From positions 98,427 through 108,038 of the forward strand of contig NQOP01000001.1 in assembly GCA_003585845.1 (NCBI GenBank): a stretch of DNA of 9,612 bases. Reading direction: 5' to 3'. The notes under the pieces were generated by a model. That model had not been told where the DNA came from and searched no databases. It was given only the letters and a program-made list of their open reading frames with translations. Shown here piece by piece: positions 1-5,796 of the stretch (its first letter is position 1; the number at the start of each line of letters is the position of its first letter). This stretch comes from Bifidobacteriaceae bacterium NR021. GTDB taxonomy: Bacteria; Actinomycetota; Actinomycetes; Actinomycetales; Bifidobacteriaceae. Both the position numbers and the translations under genes were made by a program.

Positions 1-314
1 GAAAGAACAGTGCAAACCCCTTGAGTTTCAACATTTGGCAAATGACTGCTAGTGTCTGCAAGAAGCTTTTTAAAATCAGTAAGATTTAGATTATTTATAT
101 CGATTGCGCGCATATTCATACGAGGATCGAGCACAGTGCGCTGCAAATACGAGCGATGCCAAGGAATTACGTAAAGTGGCATAGTAATTTCAGCGTCTTT
201 TACAGGGTAAACAACACGATTTACAACTTCCCAACTTCTATTGTTGCTATTTGTGCTGCTAGTATTTTGCGCTTCTTGTATTTCCTGGGTTTTTGCACTC
301 TTTGCCTTAGTCAT
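1..314 (-). CDS. glfT2: Probable galactofuranosyltransferase GlfT2, N-terminal fragment
   Basis: Only the first 104 codons are present; the gene continues past the left edge. In GlfT2 enzymes a cytoplasmic, membrane-associated GT2 transferase adds alternating galactofuranose units from UDP-Galf to a growing galactan. The visible part has a Ser/Asn/Gln-rich leader (residues 1-26), then WEVVNRVVYPV (28-38) and MPLYVIPWHRS (45-55). This resembles the start of the GlfT2 N-terminal beta domain, where an RV(I/V)-P element is followed by a short LY strand. The catalytic GT-A domain lies outside the window, so the call rests on this weak N-terminal likeness and on the divergent glf gene next door; glf and glfT2 are also neighbours in mycobacteria. 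The ATG at 314-312 is the only in-frame ATG I see in the upstream stretch. It has no Shine-Dalgarno, but a TATAAT box lies 7 nt before it, suggesting a leaderless message. It could be another surface glycosyltransferase. Confidence 0.55.
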   Translation of the reverse strand, partial: MTKAKSAKTQEIQEAQNTSSTNSNNRSWEVVNRVVYPVKDAEITMPLYVIPWHRSYLQRTVLDPRMNMRAIDINNLNLTDFKKLLADTSSHLPNVETQGVCTVL

Positions 315-321
315 ATTAGAT

Positions 322-327
322 ATTATA
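322..327 (-). promoter_or_regulatory. Candidate -10 box for leaderless glfT2 transcript
   Basis: Read on the minus strand, a perfect TATAAT is followed by 7 nt (ATCTAAT) and then the ATG of the leftward gene. A start site at that distance would fall on or next to the A of the start codon, giving a leaderless mRNA of the kind common in actinobacteria. No clear -35 element is visible at the usual distance. The surrounding DNA is AT-rich, so a chance match is possible. Confidence 0.4.
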
Positions 328-371
328 TATACGCTTAAGCCTATTCTTAGAATGTATTGTGCATGAATGAA

Positions 372-399
372 TTGAGTTGGAGCATAGTTTAAATAATAA
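372..399 (+). promoter_or_regulatory. Weak candidate promoter for glf
   Basis: TTGAGT (372-377) and TAATAA (394-399) are separated by 16 nt and sit about 30 nt upstream of the glf start, within the divergent glfT2-glf intergenic region. Both boxes are imperfect and the region is AT-rich, so this is only a candidate. A Shine-Dalgarno-like GAAAGG at 416-421 lies 8 nt before the glf ATG. Confidence 0.25.
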
Positions 400-429
400 G
401 CCCAACTAAAAGTACGAAAGGTAAATAAT

Positions 430-1677
430 ATGACGCAAGCAGCAACCTCCCAAAATACAACTTACCCAGATTTAGTAGTTGTTGGAGCAGGATTGTTCGG
501 CTTAACTGTAGCTCAGCAAGCAGTGGAGAATACTGGCGCTCGCGTTGAAATTATTGACGTTCGTAATCATATTGGCGGCAATGCTTACTCGTATTTTGAC
601 GAGCGAACGGGAATCGAAATTCACAAGTACGGTGCGCATCTTTTCCACACAAGCAACAAGCGCGTGTGGGATTATGTGAACCGTTTTACGTCGTTTACTA
701 ACTACGTGCATCGCGTGTACGCAACTCACGACGGCGAAGTTTACCCGTTGCCAATCAACTTGGGTACGATTAATCAATTCTTCCATGCGCACTACACGCC
801 AGAGGAAGCGAAGGCTTTGATTGCAAGCCAAGCAGGGGAGTTTGCTGGCAAAGATCCGCAAAATTTGAACGATAAGGGCATTAGCCTAATTGGGCGTCCG
901 CTTTACGAGGCGTTTATTAAAAACTACACAGCAAAGCAGTGGCAAACGGATCCTTCCGAGCTTCCTGCTGGAATTATTAAGCGCTTGCCTGTGCGATTTA
1001 ACTACAATAACCGCTACTTTAAAGACACTTGGGAAGGCTTGCCGACGGACGGCTACACGGCTTGGATGCAGCGCATGATTGACGATCCGCGTATTCACGT
1101 TTCGCTCGGCGTAGACTTTTTCGACGAGTCGCAGCCATTTAACAAGCGCGCGTTGGCGGAGGCTGGAGTGCCAGTGGTTTATACCGGTCCGGTTGATAGG
1201 TATTTTGACTATGCGCTCGGCGAGTTGAAGTGGCGCACTGTGGACTTTAAGGAAGTGCGTTACGAGGAGAGCGACCACTTTGGCTGCCCAGTCATGAACT
1301 ATTCGGATGCTGATGTGCCATTTACGCGCGCGATTGAGTTTAAGAACTTTAATCCAGAGCGTGAAGAAGTTGGCGGTGAGGCTAGTGGAGAGGCTAGTGG
1401 TGAGGCTGATTTTGTGCCGGGTAAAAGCGTTAAAGCTGGGGAAACTGTAGTGTGGCAGGAGTATTCTCGCTCTGCAACTCGCGACGATGAGCCTTACTAT
1501 CCTGTGAATACTGATGCAGATAAAGCATTGTATGCGCGCTATGCGGAGCTTGCGGCGGCTGAGCCGAACACTGTTTTCGGCGGTCGCTTGGGAACTTACA
1601 GCTATTACGATATGCACAACGTAATCGACATGGCTTTGCGTGCTTATGAATCGCAAGTAGAGCCGCTGCTTAAGTAG
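430..1677 (+). CDS. glf: UDP-galactopyranose mutase
   Basis: This cytoplasmic flavoenzyme interconverts UDP-galactopyranose and UDP-galactofuranose, the donor for galactofuran synthesis. The 415-residue protein begins with an FAD-binding Rossmann motif, VVVGAGLFG (16-24), followed by IIDVRNHIGGNAY (41-53) and KYGAHLFHT (66-74), all typical of Glf. The middle holds the family signature FIKNYTAKQW and the segment LPVRFNYNNRYF. The C-terminus has RLGTYSYYDM, matching the RLAxYKYYDM element that closes the FAD site. The length is slightly above the usual 370-400 residues because of an insertion at about 312-337 containing a GEAS repeat. The ATG at 430 is supported by GAAAGG 8 nt upstream. It is divergent from the probable glfT2, consistent with a galactofuranose surface-glycan module. 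Function is confident; the final glycan is not known from this window. Confidence 0.96.
   Translation: MTQAATSQNTTYPDLVVVGAGLFGLTVAQQAVENTGARVEIIDVRNHIGGNAYSYFDERTGIEIHKYGAHLFHTSNKRVWDYVNRFTSFTNYVHRVYATHDGEVYPLPINLGTINQFFHAHYTPEEAKALIASQAGEFAGKDPQNLNDKGISLIGRPLYEAFIKNYTAKQWQTDPSELPAGIIKRLPVRFNYNNRYFKDTWEGLPTDGYTAWMQRMIDDPRIHVSLGVDFFDESQPFNKRALAEAGVPVVYTGPVDRYFDYALGELKWRTVDFKEVRYEESDHFGCPVMNYSDADVPFTRAIEFKNFNPEREEVGGEASGEASGEADFVPGKSVKAGETVVWQEYSRSATRDDEPYYPVNTDADKALYARYAELAAAEPNTVFGGRLGTYSYYDMHNVIDMALRAYESQVEPLLK
1375..1407 (+). repeat. 12-nt in-frame tandem repeat inside glf
   Basis: Two full units and one partial unit of GGTGAGGCTAGT (second copy with GGAGAG) encode GEAS-GEAS-GEA at Glf residues 316-326. 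They fall inside a stretch of about 26 residues that looks extra compared with usual Glf proteins, between the FNPER segment and VVWQEYS. The repeat is in frame, so copy-number change would alter length without breaking the gene. Confidence 0.85.
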
Positions 1678-1691
1678 TCTCAACTTTCGTT

Positions 1692-1886
1692 GTCGCGGCG
1701 CGCGCGTTAAAGCGGTAATCAGGGACACGGATGCAGAAAGCGTACTGCGCGAGTGTCCGAAGATAGGCAAAATCAGACCCTAACGCAGAACGCAATCTGA
1801 GTGAGTGTCTGAAAACTGGCAGAATGGGACACGGGTGCAGAAAGCGTACTGCACCAGTGTCCCCAAAAAAGGTCACGGCGCGCGCG
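1692..1886. repeat. Triple 52-bp hairpin repeat flanked by 15-bp direct repeats
   Basis: Three units begin at 1722, 1774 and 1826, an exact 52-nt period. Units 1 and 3 match at 34 of 37 core positions; unit 2 is more diverged (about 24 of 37). Unit 3 folds into a near-perfect hairpin: GGACAC-G-GGTGCAG pairs with CTGCACC-A-GTGTCC around the loop AAAGCGTA (1827-1862), with one G/A mismatch. Units 1 and 2 keep the outer stem and the CAG/CTG inner stem. The array is bracketed by GTCNCGGCGCGCGCG at 1692-1706 and 1872-1886 (14 of 15 identical). No T-tract follows the hairpins on either strand, so a classic terminator is unlikely. It starts about 15 nt after glf and ends before the tRNA promoter. 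A REP/MITE-like element or an mRNA 3'-end structure are the main options. Confidence 0.85.
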
Positions 1887-1889
1887 AGT

Positions 1890-1917
1890 TTGCAATATCT
1901 CAAATTCGTGGTATTCT
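1890..1917 (+). promoter_or_regulatory. Candidate promoter of the tRNA-Ser gene
   Basis: TTGCAA (1890-1895) and TATTCT (1912-1917) are separated by 16 nt. Each matches four of six consensus positions. They would start transcription near 1924, about 40 nt before the mature tRNA 5' end, a usual leader length for a tRNA precursor. No other gene lies between this site and the tRNA. Confidence 0.45.
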
Positions 1918-1965
1918 ATTTAAGTTGTTTGCTTATCAAGCGATTTGGTTGTTAAGTTAACATTT

Positions 1966-2050
1966 GGAGAATTCGCCTAGTGGTCTATGGCGCACGCTTG
2001 GAAAGCGTGTTGGTGTAACAGCCTCACGAGTTCGAATCTCGTATTCTCCG
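1966..2050 (+). tRNA. tRNA-Ser (anticodon GGA)
   Basis: This is an 85-nt class II tRNA with a seven-pair acceptor stem, GGAGAAT (1966-1972) with ATTCTCC (2043-2049), and discriminator G2050. The anticodon stem CACGC/GCGTG (1993-1997 and 2005-2009) encloses the loop TTGGAAA, giving anticodon GGA at 2000-2002, which reads UCC and by wobble UCU. A long variable arm (TTGGTGTAACAGCCT region) is the serine-type hallmark. The T arm is ACGAG-TTCGAAT-CTCGT. The 3' CCA is not encoded. A strong terminator follows at once, so it is a single-gene transcript. Confidence 0.97.
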
Positions 2051-2056
2051 CGCTCA

Positions 2057-2089
2057 GGGTTTCTAGCCAATCGCTAGAAGCCCTTTTTT
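2057..2089 (+). terminator. Rho-independent terminator of tRNA-Ser
   Basis: The arms GGGTTTCTAGC and GCTAGAAGCCC pair over 11 positions (one G-U) around the loop CAATC, followed by six T residues at 2084-2089. It lies 7 nt after the tRNA. On the opposite strand the hairpin is not followed by a T-tract, so it should not efficiently terminate rmlB transcripts arriving from the right. Confidence 0.93.
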
Positions 2090-2136
2090 CATGCCGAAAA
2101 CCCGATTGATGCTTAACCCAATTTCGTCGCCCAAAT

Positions 2137-3228
2137 TCAGTGCCCTAATTCAGCGTAATGCTGCTCGACTTGCGCTTTAATAGGCTTCCATAAATCAGCG
2201 TGAGAGTCATACCACGATATTGTTTCTTGCAAGTCTTGCTTCAAATTGTTGTGCTTAGGCTCCCATTTTAATTGCGTTCGAATTTTCGTAGTATCTAGTG
2301 CGTAACGCCTATCCTCACCTATTCTGGGATTTACATACGCTATATTTGTTTCCGGCACGCCCATTAGTTGCATCAAAATCCGCAAAATATTTATGTTGTT
2401 AACTTCACAGTTGGCACCGATATTATATGTTTCACCGATTGTTCCACGCGTTAGAACGTGCCATATTGCGTCGCAATTATCTTCAACGTGGATCCAATCG
2501 CGTATCGAATCTCCTACGCCGTACAATTTTGCTGGCATATTGCACATAATATTTGTAATTTGACGAGGAATAAACTTTTCAATATGCTGTCGCGGCCCGT
2601 AATTATTGCTGCTATTCGAAATAGTTGCGCGCAAACCGTAAGTTCTACACCATGCTTTTACCAACAGATCGCCTGCAGCTTTGCTTGCAGAATATGGACT
2701 AGACGGACAATATGGGCTTGACTCGTCAAATTTAAGCACGCTGTCAACAGGAAAATCTCCGTAAACTTCATCAGTACTTACTTGATGGAAACGAATATTA
2801 TATTTGTGTGCAAATTTAATGAGTGTATGCGTTCCTAAAATATTTGTGCTTATAAAGGGGTCAGAAAACTCGATTGCATTATCGTTGTGTGATTCTGCAG
2901 CAAAATTTACGATTGCGTCGATAGCAGGAAGTGTTGTTCCTTCTGCAGTTTTAACTGGATTATGCGGATCTAATAGCTGATCAACTATATTTTCGTCTCT
3001 AATATCTCCGCGAATAAAAGCGTATCGGTTGTTTGCAAAATCTTGAGGTAAGTCGTAAAGATTTGCCATATTCCCAGCGTAAGTAAGCAAATCAAGTACC
3101 GTAACAGCAACCGTTGTATGATGTTTAGCTATGTAATGCACAAAATTAGATCCAATAAAGCCTGCGCCGCCAGTAACTAAAATGTGGTGTGGTTGAAAAG
3201 TATTACTGCTTGATGCGTAGTTGTGCAT
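2137..3228 (-). CDS. rmlB: dTDP-glucose 4,6-dehydratase
   Basis: RmlB is a cytoplasmic NAD-dependent extended short-chain dehydrogenase that converts dTDP-glucose to dTDP-4-keto-6-deoxyglucose, the second step toward dTDP-L-rhamnose. The 363-residue protein shows the NAD-binding TGGAGFIG (19-26), NFAAESH (108-114) and the catalytic STDEVYG (151-157) with YSASK (179-183; Y179 and K183). SNSSNNYGPRQ, IRDWIHVED (242-250) and the late DRRYALDTTKI are also typical of RmlB. Length is normal. The ATG at 3228 is preceded by GAAGG 7 nt upstream. rmlA, rmlC and rmlD are not in this window, so the rest of the pathway must lie elsewhere or the product feeds another deoxysugar. By eye the gene uses more A/T-ending codons, including ATA, than glf, which may hint at a different history. 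It ends about 50 nt from the tRNA terminator, converging on the tRNA gene. Confidence 0.95.
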   Translation of the reverse strand: MHNYASSSNTFQPHHILVTGGAGFIGSNFVHYIAKHHTTVAVTVLDLLTYAGNMANLYDLPQDFANNRYAFIRGDIRDENIVDQLLDPHNPVKTAEGTTLPAIDAIVNFAAESHNDNAIEFSDPFISTNILGTHTLIKFAHKYNIRFHQVSTDEVYGDFPVDSVLKFDESSPYCPSSPYSASKAAGDLLVKAWCRTYGLRATISNSSNNYGPRQHIEKFIPRQITNIMCNMPAKLYGVGDSIRDWIHVEDNCDAIWHVLTRGTIGETYNIGANCEVNNINILRILMQLMGVPETNIAYVNPRIGEDRRYALDTTKIRTQLKWEPKHNNLKQDLQETISWYDSHADLWKPIKAQVEQHYAELGH

Positions 3229-3418
3229 GTTACCGCCTTCATATGGCTAGTGCGTCGATTTTATTGTTTAATACGCGCATTTTGAATTGTAATTTTTTAA
3301 TACTATACATTTCTCTCGTGTGCGCAAGTAGAGTATGTTTCTCTAAAGTGTTGTTTATAAGCAAATTAGTTGAGTAGATGTGCAATAATTACTGCATGTT
3401 TGCTTGTTTTGGGGATGC

Positions 3419-3425
3419 GAGGTGA
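3419..3425 (+). promoter_or_regulatory. Ribosome binding site that sets the transporter start
   Basis: GAGGTGA lies 8 nt upstream of the ATG at 3434. The open frame extends upstream to a TTG at 3404, but that codon has no comparable Shine-Dalgarno, so 3434 is preferred. Confidence 0.65.
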
Positions 3426-3433
3426 ATCTAATA

Positions 3434-4519
3434 ATGGTTAAGTTTTCTTGGCGTAGCAGTGCGCATGATTTGGATTCATCAAATATTGGTGCTACCGGTG
3501 CATCTTCAACAAAAAAGCAACAATCTTCAAAATTGCAATCAACAGGTTCAAAGACTTTTGACACATCAAAAGCTGCGGCAAAAGCAATCGAAGGCACTCC
3601 AAATAAACCTAATCCAGCGTTAAATCATTCTACAAACGCTATTCTTGTAGGAATATTTTTAACTCTTTTAGGTGGCGCATTTTGGGGTGCAAACGCAACG
3701 GTTTCAAAAATCCTCATGTCGACGTATCGCGTATCTCCTTTGCAAATCGCTTGCGTTCGTCAAATTGCTGCTGGCATGTTATTTGCCATTACTGCTGCAG
3801 CGTGCACTCCGCGAAAGCTTACTGGAGCAGTCAAATCTGGTCGCACATGGATTTCGATGGCGTTTACTGGCGTAGTTTGCGTGCTTCTTACGCAAGTTTC
3901 GTATTTATGCACTATTGATTGGACTAATTCTGGCACTGCTACCGTGCTTCAAAGCCTTAACTTACTGTTTGTTTTGGTTTATGTGTGTTTGCGCACTCTC
4001 CGCGTGCCAACTATGCGCGAAACTATTGGAGTTGTGTTAGCTTTTGCAGGAACTGCTTTAATGGCTACGGGTGGTAATCTTTCCTCACTATCTTTGCCTG
4101 TTATGGGTTTGCTCTGGGGTCTTGCAGATGCTGCGTCTACAGCTGCGCTTGCTATTATGCCTGTGAAATTGATTGCAAAATGGGGAAATCTGACTGTTAA
4201 TGGCATTACGTTTATTATTTCTGGTTTTATTATGCTCCCGTTTGTGCGACCGTGGGAAACAATGCCTGCATTAGATTTGCGCGCTATGCTGCTTTTTACT
4301 TTTACTGTTATTGCTGGAACTTTTGGAGCATATTGGCTGTTCTTAGAGGGCGTTATGCGAGTCGGTTCAGTTCGCGGTACTTTGCTTGGAGCTAGCGAGC
4401 CTGTTACTGCTGCAATTACTGCTGTTATGTTTACTGGAGCCGTTTTTTCGTGGGCAGATTTTGTGGGATTCGGGCTTATTTTCGTAATGATGATTTTGCT
4501 TTGCAAGCGTAGTTCTTAA
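3434..4519 (+). CDS. EamA/DMT-superfamily membrane transporter
   Basis: This is a predicted inner-membrane permease of the drug/metabolite transporter superfamily, with two EamA-type repeats of about five helices each. From the ATG at 3434 the product is 361 residues. Residues 1-65 are hydrophilic, rich in Ser, Thr, Lys and Ala and probably disordered in the cytoplasm. The first helix starts near 69 (AILVGIFLTLLGGAFWGANATVSKI). Later hydrophobic blocks lie at about 108-123, 140-160, 170-188, 196-212, 222-246, 254-270, 283-303, 321-340 and 342-357. The helix-1 GGAFWGANATVSK and the late TLLGASEPVTAAI segment match the repeat signatures (xFWGxNFxxxK and L-EPVxAxx) of this family. The substrate cannot be told from sequence; family members export amino acids, nucleobases or drugs. 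The gene is divergent from rmlB and stands alone. No clear terminator follows. Confidence 0.88.
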   Translation: MVKFSWRSSAHDLDSSNIGATGASSTKKQQSSKLQSTGSKTFDTSKAAAKAIEGTPNKPNPALNHSTNAILVGIFLTLLGGAFWGANATVSKILMSTYRVSPLQIACVRQIAAGMLFAITAAACTPRKLTGAVKSGRTWISMAFTGVVCVLLTQVSYLCTIDWTNSGTATVLQSLNLLFVLVYVCLRTLRVPTMRETIGVVLAFAGTALMATGGNLSSLSLPVMGLLWGLADAASTAALAIMPVKLIAKWGNLTVNGITFIISGFIMLPFVRPWETMPALDLRAMLLFTFTVIAGTFGAYWLFLEGVMRVGSVRGTLLGASEPVTAAITAVMFTGAVFSWADFVGFGLIFVMMILLCKRSS

Positions 4520-4636
4520 TGATTTTAAAGTAACGCGTTAAAATAAAACGCTTGTTGTGTCGTACGAGGCGCACAAGCTGCTAAAATAAAAAACGACTAT
4601 GTCGCGCAACACCAGTTTGCAAACGGGAAGGCAATT
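4520..4636. other. Intergenic region before prs, with duplicated AT-rich motif
   Basis: The 117 nt hold a 10-bp palindrome TAACGCGTTA (4531-4540) and two copies of TAAAATAAAA (4539-4548 and 4582-4591). Each copy contains TAAAAT, a possible -10 box; the one at 4582-4587 would start a prs mRNA with a leader of roughly 43 nt. No good -35 is visible for either, and there is no hairpin with a T-tract to end the transporter transcript, so read-through into prs is possible. Confidence 0.35.
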
Positions 4637-5650
4637 ATGTCAATAATTCTTGAAGGCAATCCAAAAAAGCAGATGATGTTAGTTACGGGTCGCGCATACC
4701 CAGAACTTGCTAATGAAACTGCACAGTATCTTGGTATTGATGTGCTTGAGACTACTGCCTACGATTTTGCGAATGGCGAAATGTATGTGCGCTTTACTCA
4801 GCCTGTTCGTGGTTCAGATGTGTTTGTGCTTCAAGCGCACACGAGTCCTATTAATAATTGGATTATGGAACAGCTGCTTATGGTCGATTCTTTGCGACGT
4901 GCATCTGCTCGCAGCATTAACGTGGTTGCGCCGTTCTTTGGATATTCTCGCCAAGATAAGAAGCATCAGGGACGTGAGCCTATTACTGCTCGCTTAATGT
5001 TTGACTTATTCCGCGCTGCTGGCGCCACGCGCATTTTGACTGTTGACATGCACGCAACTCAAGAACAAGGCTTCTTTGACGGACCTGTTGATCATTTGAC
5101 TGCGATGCCTGTGCTTATTGATTATGTGCGAAACTCTATGAAACTCGACAACGCAACTATCGTGTCTCCTGATGCTGGACGTATCAAAGTTTCTGAGCAA
5201 TGGGCTGCAAAACTCGGAGATTTACCTCTTGCTTTTATTCATAAAACGCGCGATATTACGCGTCCTAACCATGCTGAAGCTCACGGAATTATCGGTGAGA
5301 TTAAAGGACGCGATTGCATTGTTGTAGACGATATGATCGATACTGCTGGCACTATTTGCGAAGCTGTACGCACTTTGCGTGAGGCTGGAGCAAAATCTGT
5401 TACTTTGGTTGCAACGCATGCTTTGCTTTCCGGTCCTGCTGTTGAGCGTTTGAAAGCTGCTGGCGCTCGCGAAATCATTGTGACTGATACAGTTCCTGTG
5501 CCTGAAGAGAAGCGTCTTGATAATATGACGGTTCTTTCGATTGCGCCGCTTCTTGCTGCTGGCATTCGTTCCGTGTTCCGCTCTGGATCGCTTGTGTCGC
5601 TTCGCAACGCGCTTCCGGAAGATATGAAGCAGCATAATATTTACGCATAA
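4637..5650 (+). CDS. prs: Ribose-phosphate pyrophosphokinase (PRPP synthetase)
   Basis: Prs transfers pyrophosphate from ATP to ribose 5-phosphate to make PRPP, the precursor for purines, pyrimidines, NAD, histidine and tryptophan; it acts as a cytoplasmic oligomer. The 337-residue protein has the class I layout: an N-terminal domain with FANGEMYVRF (44-53), FGYSRQDKK (101-109, ATP site) and VDMHATQEQGFF (136-147). SPDAGRIKVSEQWA follows at 177-190, then the flexible catalytic loop HKTRD (202-206; K203, R205). The PRPP-binding loop is IVVDDMIDTAGTI (228-240). SIAPLLAAGIRSVF near the C-terminus is typical of actinobacterial Prs. A short tail (SLRNALPEDMKQHNIYA) ends the protein. The ATG is preceded by GGGAAGG 6 nt upstream. 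Downstream lies a 146-nt gap before the ACT gene, so it is probably transcribed on its own or with the transporter. Confidence 0.97.
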   Translation: MSIILEGNPKKQMMLVTGRAYPELANETAQYLGIDVLETTAYDFANGEMYVRFTQPVRGSDVFVLQAHTSPINNWIMEQLLMVDSLRRASARSINVVAPFFGYSRQDKKHQGREPITARLMFDLFRAAGATRILTVDMHATQEQGFFDGPVDHLTAMPVLIDYVRNSMKLDNATIVSPDAGRIKVSEQWAAKLGDLPLAFIHKTRDITRPNHAEAHGIIGEIKGRDCIVVDDMIDTAGTICEAVRTLREAGAKSVTLVATHALLSGPAVERLKAAGAREIIVTDTVPVPEEKRLDNMTVLSIAPLLAAGIRSVFRSGSLVSLRNALPEDMKQHNIYA

Positions 5651-5709
5651 AGCGCATAAGAATGTATAAAGACTCATAAAGCGCATAAAGCCATAAAAAC
5701 GCATGATAT
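5645..5709 (+). repeat. Short degenerate GCATAAAGC-type direct repeats after prs
   Basis: About seven imperfect copies of GCATAAAGC occur at a 9-10 nt spacing, with starts near 5645, 5654, 5664, 5674, 5683, 5692 and 5701. They begin in the last codon of prs (GCA TAA) and end before a TAAAAT at 5711-5716. The copies at 5645 and 5683 are exact. Near-helical spacing suggests a protein-binding array, but slippage-derived simple sequence is an equal possibility. Confidence 0.55.
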
Positions 5710-5741
5710 GTAAAATTAAAACAAATAACCGCATAATTCGC

Positions 5742-5768
5742 GTTAATGCATAAACTTTATGCATTAAC
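5742..5768. promoter_or_regulatory. Perfect 27-nt palindrome upstream of the ACT/UPF0210 operon
   Basis: Arms GTTAATGCATAAA (5742-5754) and TTTATGCATTAAC (5756-5768) are exact inverted copies around a single C at 5755, with 13 pairs and no mismatch. The right arm ends 28 nt before the ACT start codon. The one-base centre is poor for an RNA hairpin but suits a dimeric repressor binding site. Each arm also contains the palindrome ATGCAT. No T-run follows, so it is not a terminator. Confidence 0.7.
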
Positions 5769-5785
5769 AACGGGTTCAAAACGGC

Positions 5786-5791
5786 AGGAGG
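5786..5791 (+). promoter_or_regulatory. Strong ribosome binding site of the ACT-domain gene
   Basis: A perfect AGGAGG lies 5 nt before the ATG at 5797. This chooses 5797 over the in-frame ATG at 5746, which lies inside the palindrome and has no Shine-Dalgarno. Confidence 0.85.
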
Positions 5792-5796
5792 CAAAT

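Noticed and set aside
156..338. A 60-codon plus-strand frame at the left end
   Set aside because: It is antisense to the probable glfT2 start, has no Shine-Dalgarno and no domain.
886..1770. A 294-codon open frame on the minus strand opposite glf
   Set aside because: It is fully antisense to a strongly supported glf gene, its translation is rich in Arg, Ser and His with no recognisable domain, and it runs into the downstream hairpin repeats. It is a shadow frame.
1722..1862. Possible small CRISPR array
   Set aside because: The whole 52-bp period is repeated, including the parts that would be spacers, the repeats are diverged and hairpin-forming, and there are no cas genes.
1722..1862. Rho-independent terminator of glf
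   Set aside because: The hairpins are strong but lack a T-tract on the plus strand (AAAAAA follows instead), so termination is not supported, though not excluded.
1670..1903. A 77-codon minus-strand frame through the hairpin repeats
   Set aside because: Its repeated peptide pattern simply reflects the 52-bp DNA repeat, and there is no ribosome binding site or known domain.
2030..2136. Integration attachment site at the 3' end of tRNA-Ser
   Set aside because: No second copy of the tRNA 3' end and no integrase gene is visible in the window.
3396..3425. A nine-codon mini-ORF (ATG to TGA) just before the transporter start
   Set aside because: It has no ribosome binding site and no regulatory codon run, so there is no support for a leader peptide.
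4520..4636. Purine-type riboswitch upstream of prs
   Set aside because: The leader is short and AT-rich, and I could not find a conserved aptamer core or a terminator/antiterminator pair.
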